Shown here: in pieces, positions 7,590 through 16,552 of the stretch
How positions within the stretch are numbered: position 1 is the stretch's first letter
How the letters are laid out: each line of letters starts with the position of its first letter
DNA from: Bacillota bacterium
GTDB taxonomy: Bacteria; Bacillota; Negativicutes; Sporomusales; Sporomusaceae
Assembly (NCBI GenBank): GCA_023443285.1
Contig: JAEZVB010000029.1
Span: 1 to 53,964, forward strand
Direction of reading: 5' to 3'
Length of the DNA: 53,964 nt
Position numbers and translations under genes: made by a program
The notes under the pieces: model-generated
What the model saw: the letters and a program-made list of their open reading frames with translations, nothing else
Database searches by the model: none
Told to the model about the DNA's origin: nothing

Positions 7590-7636
7590 AAAAAATAGGC
7601 ATCCTAGACACATTGTCTTGGAATGCCTATTTTTTT
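7590..7636. terminator. Bidirectional terminator
   Basis: AAAAAATAGGCAT (7590-7602) pairs with ATGCCTATTTTTT (from 7623). It serves both the chemoreceptor gene and the convergent DUF3786 gene. Confidence 0.85.
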
Positions 7637-7651
7637 ACTTGACTAACAGTT

Positions 7652-8272
7652 TTACGACTGCGGTGCCAGTTTAATCAATCTTCTGGCAAGATAATAGCCT
7701 AAACCGATTATGCTTTCAATATGTAGAAAATATTCGATAGAAGGATCATACAGGACAGTAGCATTCGCCGCTACTTCTTCATCACCCTCCCACAAAGCCA
7801 CACACATCGGTGTTTTCGGAAAAACAGAAAACCGCGCCGCCACATCACCAAACGTAACCGGCTGCCCACCGAGCTTAGCAGCACACTCCGGAAAAATCCC
7901 GGTCTGCTGCCCGTAAGCCCTACTCAAACCACAAATTACCTCTTTATGAAAAGCAGGATAAAACAGCATGCCGCCATTAGGTATCTCTTTTAGGCTTACC
8001 CATTTACCGGTTACCTCTGCAGGCGACTGAAAGAAGGATAGATAATGCAATACCAGTATGGCGGCATCGATTGCAGGAGCCTCGCCATCACTTTCGCGTA
8101 CCAAGGTTTCTTTTGCCAAATCAACAATATAATTCTCATTCAAAAAAGGTACAATAAATTGCTGCTTATCTACTGCATACTCAACCTGCATATTTCGGGC
8201 AATATCGGCCGGTTCCTTTAGTCTTAGATCCTGCCAGCCCTTGTCATACGCCACCCGGTAATTGTTTTTCAT
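7652..8272 (-). CDS. DUF3786 domain protein
   Basis: The 206-residue protein matches the DUF3786 family, found mainly in anaerobes: an N-terminal YDKGWQDLR segment, ILVLHYLSF, a WVSLKEIPNGGMLFYPAF motif, and a C-terminal LYD--IEYFLHIESIIGLGYYLARRL. Biochemical function is unknown; some members sit beside corrinoid or one-carbon genes. The start is taken at the ATG at 8270-8272, eight bases after a GGAGG; a longer frame to 8287 would put that site inside the gene. It ends the sugar-ABC operon, 38 bases after the binding-protein gene, and is followed by a terminator. No signal peptide is present. Confidence 0.85.
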   Translation of the reverse strand: MKNNYRVAYDKGWQDLRLKEPADIARNMQVEYAVDKQQFIVPFLNENYIVDLAKETLVRESDGEAPAIDAAILVLHYLSFFQSPAEVTGKWVSLKEIPNGGMLFYPAFHKEVICGLSRAYGQQTGIFPECAAKLGGQPVTFGDVAARFSVFPKTPMCVALWEGDEEVAANATVLYDPSIEYFLHIESIIGLGYYLARRLIKLAPQS

Positions 8273-8309
8273 ACCTACGCCCTCCATGCCAATAATTGGA
8301 CGGTAATTA

Positions 8310-9389
8310 TTATTTCTTTAATTGATTCTCCCACAACCGCGGATCATCCTCTTTTACTTCTAGCGGTACCAGTGGTCCCTGGAGAATCATGTAGGCACCT
8401 TCATCAACAAATGGATTTTTGACAACTTTCGCGGGTGCCCATAAAGCATCCTTTTGCTCGATGGTATCCCCGATCTTGGGAATAGGTTTATTGGTTTTAA
8501 TGTTGTGTAAATATTGTACGGCAAGTTCGGCAGAATCCTTAGCAGGTTGTTCTACGATTGCCAGAACCTTTTTATTTTTTATCAGGTCGATACCTTCTGG
8601 CCCAATGCAGATACCGGCAATACCAAAGTCCTGCGCTTTAAGGCCAGCTGCTTCAATAGCCGATACTACTCCGATACCCATGATATCTGGTGTTTGTACA
8701 TATATTCCCTGAATCTGCTTGCCGTATCTTGTTAATAAATCACTTGTCCGGTCATGGGAATCGGTGTTATTCCATTTACCTTCCCCTTGTACAATAGTCA
8801 ATTGAGGATATTGATCAATAACCGACTTAAATCCACTGGAGCACTCCTTGGTAAACATATCCCGCAAATCACCGGTTATTTCGACAACAACCCCTTGCGG
8901 AACCTTGCCGCCATTTCTGTCCTTGATACCTTTTACAAAGGCTTCTGCCGCTTTTTTACTGGAATCTTTAATATCGAAAGACACAAATAAATCTACTTTA
9001 CCGCCTTCAGGGGAAGTATCCAGCGCCATAACAGGTATCTTAGCCTCATTTAATCGCTTGATTCCAGGTACGATGGCTTTTAGGTCGACCGCACCGGCCA
9101 TGATAAAACCATCTACTTTTTGGGTGATAAAGTTATCCATTATGGACATAATTTTATCGCTGTCACCTTGCCCATCCTGAATAATGATTTCGACACCCAA
9201 CTCTTTTGCCTTTTTCTCAGCCCCTTGAATAAAGGCCTGAATATATGGTGTGCTAACATCCTTAACAATCATTCCAAATACTAGTTTTTTCTGCCCATCA
9301 GCCGATTTTGATTGCTGCGAGCCGCAACCTACCAGCAATAGTGACAGCGTAAGTACTGCGATAAGTACCTTTACAAAAGACTTTTTCAA
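8310..9389 (-). CDS. Sugar-type ABC transporter substrate-binding lipoprotein
   Basis: The 359-residue protein has a lipoprotein signal (LTLSLLLVGCGSQQ, lipid-bearing Cys22). It continues as a type 1 periplasmic binding protein of the RbsB/Peripla_BP_4 family: FGMIVKDVSTPYIQAFIQGAEKKAKELGVEI, then VDGFIMAGAVD and PVMALDTSPEGG. In this family the two-lobe protein captures sugars, polyols or autoinducer-2 outside the membrane and hands them to the permease. Its ligand cannot be read from sequence. It is the third transporter gene, 22 bases after the permease, so the importer is complete: ATPase, permease, binding protein. The associated SDR and HpsN-type dehydrogenase suggest a polyhydroxylated substrate. 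Confidence 0.9.
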   Translation of the reverse strand: MKKSFVKVLIAVLTLSLLLVGCGSQQSKSADGQKKLVFGMIVKDVSTPYIQAFIQGAEKKAKELGVEIIIQDGQGDSDKIMSIMDNFITQKVDGFIMAGAVDLKAIVPGIKRLNEAKIPVMALDTSPEGGKVDLFVSFDIKDSSKKAAEAFVKGIKDRNGGKVPQGVVVEITGDLRDMFTKECSSGFKSVIDQYPQLTIVQGEGKWNNTDSHDRTSDLLTRYGKQIQGIYVQTPDIMGIGVVSAIEAAGLKAQDFGIAGICIGPEGIDLIKNKKVLAIVEQPAKDSAELAVQYLHNIKTNKPIPKIGDTIEQKDALWAPAKVVKNPFVDEGAYMILQGPLVPLEVKEDDPRLWENQLKK

Positions 9390-9411
9390 TACAATCCACC
9401 CCTTATTTCAT

Positions 9412-10440
9412 TCACTGACCTGACGATACTGCCGCTTTATTTTTATGCTCTAATACCTCCTTCATTTTGGTCTGCTGGAGTATGTTGTTTTTAACCTTTA
9501 CCTTAACCCTATCTAACAGAATTGCCAGGAAAATTAATGCTCCTTCTGTTGCATAAACAAGACTTACATTAACGCCCAGCAGATTAAGCGAGTTGGTGAT
9601 CATAGCCAGCAAAATAGCCCCCCCGAACATACCGATAATTGTACCCTTGCCACCATCAAGACTTGTTCCGCCTAATATGGCACCGGCAAAGGCCACCATC
9701 AGTAAATTCTGCCCCATGGCATTCGAAATAGAGTCCTGCTTACCTGCGGCTAACAGTCCGGCAAACGCAGCCAAAACACCGCTTATTATGAAACCCATAA
9801 TAATGATACGGTCGGTATTTATGCCCGAAATAAAGCTGGCTCGGGGATTTCCACCTGTTGCCATAAATTTTCTTCCAAACGCAGTGTATTTCATGACAAA
9901 TTGAAACAGGGCAAAAATCAACATAACCAAGGGAATGGCTACAGGCAGCATCCCGTCAAACAGTCGTGCTTTACCTGCGAACGTGTAGATTGCGTTTAAT
10001 GGATGGATGGAAAACGGTAGTAAAAATAGGACAATGCCCCTGAGCATAATATTGAGCGACAATGTCTGCAAAAATGGGTTAATCCCCACTTTAGTTACAC
10101 AATAACCGTTGAACAAACCAATCAGACCGCCAACTGCCAGCGTTAACACAATACATAGCACCGGGCTAAGACCTCCCGGTATTAGTTTCGTAGCCATAAG
10201 CATAGTAACACCTGGCGCGAATACTAATATGCCTTCCAACGACAAATCCATTTTGCCGATGATAAGAATAATGCCCTCGGCCAAAACGAGCATGCTCATG
10301 ATCGCAGAATGATAAAAAATATTAATAATATTTTTTACAGAAAAAAAATGCGGGGTTATAAATACGTTCAATAAAAAGAACAGGGCAATAATCACCCAGA
10401 TCAAATTATCCAGCAAAAATATTTTCCACTTCTGGGGCAT
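9412..10440 (-). CDS. Sugar-type ABC transporter permease (RbsC family)
   Basis: I set the start at the ATG at 10438-10440, which follows GAAAGGAAGG; a longer frame to 10512 lies entirely inside the ATPase gene. The 342-residue protein has about nine hydrophobic segments and the BPD_transp_2 signature (AFAGAILGGTSLDGGKGTIIGMFGGA), the loop that contacts the ATPase in RbsC-like permeases. It forms the membrane channel for the substrate. The gene overlaps the ATPase gene by 35 bases, which implies translational coupling. Confidence 0.92.
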   Translation of the reverse strand: MPQKWKIFLLDNLIWVIIALFFLLNVFITPHFFSVKNIINIFYHSAIMSMLVLAEGIILIIGKMDLSLEGILVFAPGVTMLMATKLIPGGLSPVLCIVLTLAVGGLIGLFNGYCVTKVGINPFLQTLSLNIMLRGIVLFLLPFSIHPLNAIYTFAGKARLFDGMLPVAIPLVMLIFALFQFVMKYTAFGRKFMATGGNPRASFISGINTDRIIIMGFIISGVLAAFAGLLAAGKQDSISNAMGQNLLMVAFAGAILGGTSLDGGKGTIIGMFGGAILLAMITNSLNLLGVNVSLVYATEGALIFLAILLDRVKVKVKNNILQQTKMKEVLEHKNKAAVSSGQ

Positions 10441-11953
10441 GTACGACCTTCCTTTCTCCCTGCTGCGCATGATAGATTGCCTTTTCATCAAATTCTTCAG
10501 CAGTAAATTCACCTATTATTTCGCCTTGATATAATACTAAAATGCGATCACATACTTCGACCAGGTCTTCGATCCCAGGTGAGGCTATGATTACACTGGA
10601 GTATTTACTCATTCTATTTTTTATAATCGACAAAATGCCTTCCTTGGCGGCAATATCCACGCCGCGGGTTGGCTCATCCAAGATACACACCAGTGGTTCA
10701 GCAGCCATGATTTTGCCGACAATGACCTTTTGTTTGTTGCCGCCGCTTAACTCATTAACCGCCTGCTCCGGCGAGGCTGCCTTGATATCCAGCATATCAA
10801 TAAGACTAGCTACACAGGTATTTTCACTAGCTGATTTAATGACTGTGTTATGACTAATGCGCGGTAAGATATTAAGTGTTAGGTTTTCCCGTACACTTAG
10901 ACAGTTAATTAGTCCCTCTTTATCTCTATCCTCTGGTAAGTATAAGATGCGGTTTTGGAACGCCTCAGACGGGCTGGTAAATCTTTTGGTTTCTTTGTTA
11001 ATAGTGATAAACCCGTCATCTGCCGGATCTATTCCCACAATCCCCTTAAAGATTTCTGTCCGGCCACTGCCTCTAAGCCCGGCAACTCCTAATATTTCAC
11101 CTTTTTTCAACGAAAAGTTAATGTCCTGATATTGTCCATACTTGGTCAGGTTATTGACTGTAAGTACAACCTCCTGGGATTTACCCTGTGTTACCTGCAA
11201 ATCTTTAGTAGCCCCAGCGCAAAAATAAGCATCACCAACAATCAGGTAAGCTAACTCCTTTTTGCTCAACTGTCCACAATCTCTGGTTGTAACCGCTTTG
11301 CCGTCACGGATAACCGTCACCCGGTCACAGACATTGAGCAGTTCATCTGTCCGGTGGGAAATATAGATAATGGTACAACCTTCGCTTTTTCTTTTTTGAA
11401 TAATCTCGTACAGTAATTTTTCATCATCTTGGGTAAGGGACGCCGACACCTCATCTAAAATGATGATCTGAGACTTTTCTACATAGCAGGCCTTAACCAC
11501 CAGCAACAGTTGCTGCTCACTTATCGATAAATCCCCGGCATTCATCTTGACATCCATGTTCAGACCAGCTTCTTTGATAATGCTCTGCGCCTCTTTATTG
11601 ATCTTGTTCCAATTAATAAAGAAGCGGTTACTGCCATAGTCAGGCATAAATAGATTTTCAGCAATTGTACAATCCCGGATAACCTGCGGTTCCTGCGTAA
11701 CGATAGAAATAAGCTGATCTCTGGCATTACCTCGTGACAAGGTTTTGAAACTCTTGTCACCAATCATTATCTCACCGGTTGTCGGTGAGATAATCCCTGC
11801 TATTATACTAACAAGCGTCGACTTGCCTGCGCCATTTTTACCGATAATTCCATGTACTTCCCCTTTGCGCACAGTAAGATTTACGCTTTCTAGCGCAATA
11901 GTTCCCGGATATACTTTGGAAATATCTTTTAATTGTAAGATATTGCTTTGCAT
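10406..11953 (-). CDS. Sugar-type ABC transporter ATP-binding protein (RbsA-like)
   Basis: RbsA-type ATPases carry two fused nucleotide-binding domains. Here the first has Walker A GKNGAGKS (residues 38-45), a signature SISEQQL and Walker B IIILDEVSASL. The second has a modified Walker A GLRGSGRTE, signature LSGGNKQK and Walker B CILDEPTRGVDI. As in RbsA, the second P-loop lacks the usual GKS, so one site is probably inactive. The start is the ATG at 11951-11953 after AAGGAGATAACC; a longer frame to 12121 would overlap the dehydrogenase gene. The length of 515 residues is normal. It follows the HpsN-type gene by 23 bases. Confidence 0.93.
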   Translation of the reverse strand: MQSNILQLKDISKVYPGTIALESVNLTVRKGEVHGIIGKNGAGKSTLVSIIAGIISPTTGEIMIGDKSFKTLSRGNARDQLISIVTQEPQVIRDCTIAENLFMPDYGSNRFFINWNKINKEAQSIIKEAGLNMDVKMNAGDLSISEQQLLLVVKACYVEKSQIIILDEVSASLTQDDEKLLYEIIQKRKSEGCTIIYISHRTDELLNVCDRVTVIRDGKAVTTRDCGQLSKKELAYLIVGDAYFCAGATKDLQVTQGKSQEVVLTVNNLTKYGQYQDINFSLKKGEILGVAGLRGSGRTEIFKGIVGIDPADDGFITINKETKRFTSPSEAFQNRILYLPEDRDKEGLINCLSVRENLTLNILPRISHNTVIKSASENTCVASLIDMLDIKAASPEQAVNELSGGNKQKVIVGKIMAAEPLVCILDEPTRGVDIAAKEGILSIIKNRMSKYSSVIIASPGIEDLVEVCDRILVLYQGEIIGEFTAEEFDEKAIYHAQQGERKVVHAPEVENIFAG

Positions 11954-11976
11954 ATGGTTATCTCCTTGAACGGCTG

Positions 11977-13239
11977 TTATTCCACCCTGATGGCCACAGA
12001 TTTCTGATGAGCAAATAAACCCTCGACACCAGCCAGGTGCATGCAGGCGGCGGAAAGGTTTTTGGCACCCTCTGCCGAGACCTTTTGGTAGAACGATGTT
12101 TTGATAAAGGTTCCTACCCATACTCCATTGGAATATTTGGCCGTCCCTGCTGTGGGCAGGATATGGTTTGTGCCAGAAACATAGTCACCAAAAGATACCG
12201 GTGTATATTTACCGATAAATAAAGAGCCATAGTTTGTTAACGCTTTGCTCACTTCGTCATCCTTACTTGTTTGCACTTCCAGATGCTCCGGCGCCAACTC
12301 ATTGGCTACTGCGATAGCTTCCTCCAAATCATCAACAAGCAGAATATGACCATTGTCTTGCCATGCCTTGGCTGCGGTCTGACCTGTTGGCAGCATATCC
12401 ACATATTTTTTTAATAAGACGTCTACTTCTGTCACCAGTTTTTCACTTGTTGCAACAAGTATTCCTCTGGCTGAAGGATCATGCTCACATTGCGCTAATA
12501 GATCGATAGCTACATATTCGGGTACTGCACTCTCATCAGCAATAATCAGCACTTCGCTAGGGCCTGCCAGACTGTCAATGCCAACAGCACCCATAACTTG
12601 ACGCTTGGCCTCATTAACAAATTTGTTGCCAGGTCCGACAATCAAATCTACCTTATCAATGGTTTGTGTGCCATAGGTATAGGCGGCAATAGCTTGCGCT
12701 CCCCCCATAAGGTATACTTCATCGGCACCAGCGATATCCATAGCAACTAACACCGCCGGATGGATAGCCTTGTGTTCCCGTGAGGGCGGACAGCAAGCTG
12801 CCACCCGCTTAACACCGGCAACCTTCGCAGTGATAATTGACATCAGAGCCGAACTCGGTAGTGGATAACGGCCACCGGGAATGTATGCGCCACAGGATTT
12901 GACCGGAATCAGCTGGTGTCCCAGTGTTACTCCGCCGACCTGGCTGGCCACTTCGATAGGCTTCAGGCATTCCAGCTGCTTTTCGGCAAAGAATTTAATC
13001 TGGGCAGCCGCATATTGCAAATGCTCAATCGTTGCTTTTTCCACTAATTTGTACGCATTCTTAATCTCTTGGCTACTAACCCGAATACTGTCAGCTATAA
13101 CACCATCAAACTTTTGTGTAAGCTCCAGCACAGCTTGATCTCCTTCAAGCTGCACTTTTTTTACAATGCCTGCGACTGTTTCTACTAACTCATAATCTTG
13201 TTGCTTGCTGCTACTTTTAGGTGTTTTCAGTACTTTCAA
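11977..13239 (-). CDS. HisD-superfamily, HpsN-like zinc alcohol/aldehyde dehydrogenase
   Basis: The 420-residue protein is in the histidinol dehydrogenase superfamily. Likely zinc ligands are Gln250 and His253 (LLAQCEHDP), Asp352 (FGDYVSGTNH) and His411; the catalytic pair is Glu318-His319 (LAPEHLE). Such enzymes oxidise a primary alcohol to an acid in two NAD-dependent steps. The tail GTNHILPT----YSNGVWVGTFIKTSFYQKV resembles sulfopropanediol 3-dehydrogenase (HpsN) more than biosynthetic HisD, whose tail reads GPNHVLPT and SGLSV-DF. No other histidine genes are present. It lies between an SDR and a sugar-type importer, so a catabolic role on a polyol or sulfonate is likely. The substrate is inferred only. 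Confidence 0.88.
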   Translation of the reverse strand: MKVLKTPKSSSKQQDYELVETVAGIVKKVQLEGDQAVLELTQKFDGVIADSIRVSSQEIKNAYKLVEKATIEHLQYAAAQIKFFAEKQLECLKPIEVASQVGGVTLGHQLIPVKSCGAYIPGGRYPLPSSALMSIITAKVAGVKRVAACCPPSREHKAIHPAVLVAMDIAGADEVYLMGGAQAIAAYTYGTQTIDKVDLIVGPGNKFVNEAKRQVMGAVGIDSLAGPSEVLIIADESAVPEYVAIDLLAQCEHDPSARGILVATSEKLVTEVDVLLKKYVDMLPTGQTAAKAWQDNGHILLVDDLEEAIAVANELAPEHLEVQTSKDDEVSKALTNYGSLFIGKYTPVSFGDYVSGTNHILPTAGTAKYSNGVWVGTFIKTSFYQKVSAEGAKNLSAACMHLAGVEGLFAHQKSVAIRVE

Positions 13240-13286
13240 TGCAAACCATCCTTTTTTATATTATTTCGGTTGTGACATTTTTTTCA

Positions 13287-14054
13287 CTAGCTTGCCAGCC
13301 AACCACCATCGACATAAATAATCTGTCCGGTAATATAATCGGAAGCCGGACTTGCTAAAAATATGATCGCACCGGCAAGGTCATCATTGGTGCCTATCCG
13401 TCCGGCAGGTATCCGGTTTTCAATCCACTTGTTGTGTTCTTCATCTTGAAAAAAACATTCTGTCATCTGGGTGCGGAAATAGCCTGGGCCGATGGCATTT
13501 ACTTGAATATTATGTGCTGCCATTTCCACCGCCAAGGCTTTGGTAAACTGAAGTACGCCACCTTTCGAGGCACTGTAAACAGTGGCCTCAGCCAAACCAA
13601 TATGACTGGCAAGTGAACCGGCATTAATAATCTTACCTTGTCTCGCAGGAATCATATATTTTACAGCCTCCTGCGAGGCAAAATACAGGCCCTTTAAGTT
13701 TACCGCCATAATAGTGTCATAGTCTTCCGGGGTTACCTCGACAATCCCTTTGGGGATTTCTGTTCCGGCATTGTTGACAAGTATGTCTATCTGCCCAAAT
13801 TCTTGAGCAACGGCTTTCATTATTGTCTGGATATCAGCAAGTTTTGCTAAATCAGCTGTCAGTGCGATTGCCGTACCGCCAGCTTCTTTTATTTGCTCAA
13901 CTGTCTCGCCAAGCTTATCCGCACTTCGCCCCACACAGGCAACCTTTGCCCCGACTCCGGCCAAAGCCAACGCATACCCCTTGCCCAGCCCATGCCCAGC
14001 ACCGGTAACTACGGCAACTTTGCCTGATAAGCTAAAAAGTTGACTATAATTCAT
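13287..14054 (-). CDS. Short-chain dehydrogenase/reductase (SDR), classical type
   Basis: The 255-residue enzyme has the NAD(P) motif TGAGHGLG (17-24), NNAG (94-97), catalytic Ser147, Tyr160 and Lys164 (YSASK) and the C-terminal GQIIYVDGGW. It is closest in pattern to gluconate 5-dehydrogenase and 2-deoxy-gluconate 3-dehydrogenase types, which oxidise secondary hydroxyls of sugar acids and polyols. The start is the ATG at 14052-14054 after GAGGTGATTTTCAAG; the frame could extend to 14168 but without a ribosome site. It begins the dehydrogenase-importer operon. An SDR beside an HpsN-like enzyme parallels HpsO plus HpsN in DHPS breakdown, where the SDR helps interconvert stereoisomers. Confidence 0.9.
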   Translation of the reverse strand: MNYSQLFSLSGKVAVVTGAGHGLGKGYALALAGVGAKVACVGRSADKLGETVEQIKEAGGTAIALTADLAKLADIQTIMKAVAQEFGQIDILVNNAGTEIPKGIVEVTPEDYDTIMAVNLKGLYFASQEAVKYMIPARQGKIINAGSLASHIGLAEATVYSASKGGVLQFTKALAVEMAAHNIQVNAIGPGYFRTQMTECFFQDEEHNKWIENRIPAGRIGTNDDLAGAIIFLASPASDYITGQIIYVDGGWLAS

Positions 14055-14216
14055 CTTGAAAATCACCTCAAATAAAATACGACAGGTACTAGCCTTGTCA
14101 CAGATAGTAATTTTATATATTTTTGTGTTTTCTGCAAAGCTTTGGAAAAATCCTCTAATCCATTTCACTATTTCTATATTATTGTTTTAACGCAGTAAAG
14201 TTTTTAAGAAATAAAA

Positions 14217-14245
14217 TAGGACGAGGTTCTTGCCTCGTCCCAATC
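14217..14245 (-). terminator. Terminator after the DUF401 gene
   Basis: Stem GGACGAGG/CCTCGTCC (14219-14226 and 14233-14240) follows the DUF401 stop on the minus strand, with a TATTTTATTT tail. It separates the DUF401 gene from the SDR operon. Confidence 0.7.
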
Positions 14246-14256
14246 TTTTTTTGAAT

Positions 14257-15468
14257 TTAGATTATCCTTACAACAGCATAGGCTGCACCAATCATAACGA
14301 TCTCTAGTAGCGCAATGGGTCGAAGGGTCTTTAAAAAATCAGCCTTAAAATAATCTAAGGTCACCAGTAAACATAAATGCGCCGGTGACAGCATTTGACC
14401 GGCAACCCCCAGAACAAAGGCGAACATTGCTAACTGCACGTCACCGGGAGCTAATACGGCGACAAAGGGGAATGTCAGGGCAATAAATCCCTGCGAAGTA
14501 CCGGTAAGAATCCCGGCAACAAAGGCAATGGCACCGATAATGATAATGTTAGCAACCGCCAGGTTGTTCAGCAACGCGGCAATATCTTCAATCGCCCCGG
14601 TCTGGCGTAGAACATTTTGAAAGAAAAGAATAGCCACAATGCCCCACAGCAGTTTACGGTCTAATGCATGGATAAGCATTTTCCGAATATCAGCAAAACC
14701 CTGGCGTAAAATCAGCACCATTGCAGCCACAACCAGCGCCATGGAAACAGAAGCTGACAGCTTCAGAGCAACAACCAGGAAAAAGTTGGCGAGAATCGGC
14801 CCTGCTGCCAGCACCACATAATAGTATCCTGAATCAACATCTGTAGCATCGCTGTCCGATTGGGCTGCTTTTTTTCCACCTTTGAGCGGTGTTAAGAAGA
14901 ATAACCAGCCGATTATTGCGGCCAAGGCGGTAACCCATACCATGCTGGAAATCAAGGCGTTTAAGGGGATACCGGCAAGTTGGCTGGCCAGCAGCATACT
15001 TGCCAATATCGGATTAGTAAACTCCCAAATATGGCGGAACCAATAATTAATAGCGGTTTTGGTTTCACCTGTCAGTTTGTAAGGTTTGCTGGCGTTTTCC
15101 ACTAACGGAGCCGAGAAAATAGCTCCGCCTAAGGAGGGGAGAAAACCGAGAAAAGCAGGCATTAACGCCAACAAGATCCTATCACTGCGCATAACTTTGC
15201 GGGCAGTTGCCATTAAGCCGTCCACAATACCACCACATCGCAGTTGATATTCGAGACACATGACAAAATATAAGGCCAAGACAATTTCCCAGGTGCTGGG
15301 GTTGGTGACGGTTTCCATAATGGCCGTTTGCAAATGCGCTACCTGTAGTCCTGACAATAACAATAGTACTCCAGCGCCTGCCAACATGGCATTGCCCATT
15401 GTTACTTTACGATTGAGTAAAAATACGACTATGGCCAATGTGACCACGATCTTTACAACAGCATACAT
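14257..15468 (-). CDS. DUF401 family membrane permease
   Basis: The 403-residue protein is almost wholly hydrophobic, with about ten membrane segments, and shows the DUF401 pattern: an N-terminal ECLYQ-like segment (here MCLEYQLRCGGIVDGL), MPAFLGFLPSLGGAIFSAPLVE, and GTSQGFIALTFPF near the C-terminus. The family is placed with ion-transporter-superfamily anion permeases and may carry organic anions; no member's substrate is firmly known to me. The start is the ATG at 15466-15468, eight bases after AGGAG. A terminator follows, so it is probably not in the SDR operon. It comes 45 bases after the nucleoid-associated protein gene. Confidence 0.85.
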   Translation of the reverse strand: MYAVVKIVVTLAIVVFLLNRKVTMGNAMLAGAGVLLLLSGLQVAHLQTAIMETVTNPSTWEIVLALYFVMCLEYQLRCGGIVDGLMATARKVMRSDRILLALMPAFLGFLPSLGGAIFSAPLVENASKPYKLTGETKTAINYWFRHIWEFTNPILASMLLASQLAGIPLNALISSMVWVTALAAIIGWLFFLTPLKGGKKAAQSDSDATDVDSGYYYVVLAAGPILANFFLVVALKLSASVSMALVVAAMVLILRQGFADIRKMLIHALDRKLLWGIVAILFFQNVLRQTGAIEDIAALLNNLAVANIIIIGAIAFVAGILTGTSQGFIALTFPFVAVLAPGDVQLAMFAFVLGVAGQMLSPAHLCLLVTLDYFKADFLKTLRPIALLEIVMIGAAYAVVRII

Positions 15469-15513
15469 AAACAGCACTCCTAATTGGCTTACACAAAGCC
15501 ACTGTAGCCGGAC

Positions 15514-16518
15514 TTATTTATTAACAATACTCCCGATTTTTTTCAGGGCGATTGACAAGGTACCATCCGGATTATTAATAAATTCAATGTATTCGTTGGT
15601 TTGAAAATAGTCCACCGGAAAGGTTATTTCAATGCCTGTATCTGTTTTGATTTTATGACTTTTCCCTGCCTTGATGGCCAAATCCTTGTCAATTTTTACA
15701 GTTTCGGGAATCCCTGCCTTTTGCACTTCCTGCACATACTCCTGCTGCATAAGCGGCGAAGCTGGAAATACGGCTTTGCTCAGTTCTACCGGGTCCAGAT
15801 AGTCGGATACTTCGGTGTTTTCCACAATATAGCTCTTGCTTTTCAGAGCAGCAGTTACCGTACTTTCTCCATGGTTCTCGGCAACTGTCTTCGCAATGGT
15901 ATTTACCAGTTCCAGTGTACCCTTAGGCGAAATGCGCGAACTGCATTCTAGTATATGATCGGCAAGTAGATAGGTTTCGTTGCCATTAACTGAGCGTTTT
16001 TTCTCAATGAACTTAATCTCCAGCGATTCCGCGTCAATAAAAGCATATTCCTCAATTTTTTGCGTTAGGCTCGGTAAAATGGCATAGTGGTTAATAATAT
16101 CGTTTTTGAGCTGATCGTTTTCCTGTACTACTTGATGAATAAAGCCGACTTTGTTCGAACATTTTAAGATTCCGATTACCCGGTTACTATCAATAGTAAC
16201 ATCGCAGATCAGCACATCAGTAGGGTCTAGTGTATCAGACTGGGCAATTGCTGTATTCATTGCCTCGGCCACATATACCGAAAAGCTAATAAAGCCTAAC
16301 CCACCGCCAAGGTAATCAGCTAGTAGGCTTTTAAGCTTGCTATTGGAATGAAAGCTGCCTGATTTTGCATTTTGTCCGGTATATGACTTTTCTATATGCT
16401 TAGTCAGAAAGGTTACTACACTGTTACTTTCTTTATCTAACTCCTGTTGGGAGAATACCGTTACCCCGGAATGGAAATCCAGGATATGCAAAATAGCTCT
16501 ATTTATCGTTATCAGCAT
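15514..16518 (-). CDS. Nucleoid-associated protein (NdpA/YejK family)
   Basis: The 334-residue protein matches the 37-kDa nucleoid-associated protein family: an N-terminal INRAILHILD-HSGV, a middle LLADYLGGGLGFISFSVYVAE, and a C-terminal LKTDTGIEITFPVDYFQTNEYIEFINNPDGTLSIALKKI. E. coli YejK binds DNA and interacts with topoisomerase IV. In Firmicutes such proteins often sit in accessory regions and their role is not settled. Cytoplasmic. It may be co-transcribed with the DUF401 permease; a functional link is not evident. Confidence 0.85.
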   Translation of the reverse strand: MLITINRAILHILDFHSGVTVFSQQELDKESNSVVTFLTKHIEKSYTGQNAKSGSFHSNSKLKSLLADYLGGGLGFISFSVYVAEAMNTAIAQSDTLDPTDVLICDVTIDSNRVIGILKCSNKVGFIHQVVQENDQLKNDIINHYAILPSLTQKIEEYAFIDAESLEIKFIEKKRSVNGNETYLLADHILECSSRISPKGTLELVNTIAKTVAENHGESTVTAALKSKSYIVENTEVSDYLDPVELSKAVFPASPLMQQEYVQEVQKAGIPETVKIDKDLAIKAGKSHKIKTDTGIEITFPVDYFQTNEYIEFINNPDGTLSIALKKIGSIVNK

Positions 16519-16552
16519 TGTATCGTCCTTTTCTCTATTTTGTATTATGACG

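Noticed and set aside
11977..13239. Assignment as biosynthetic histidinol dehydrogenase.
   Set aside because: No other his genes are nearby; sequence near the C-terminus fits the HpsN-type subgroup and the context is catabolic.
14130..14150. Palindrome CAAAGCTTTG before the SDR operon as an operator.
   Set aside because: Only ten bases around a common hexamer; no regulator is adjacent.
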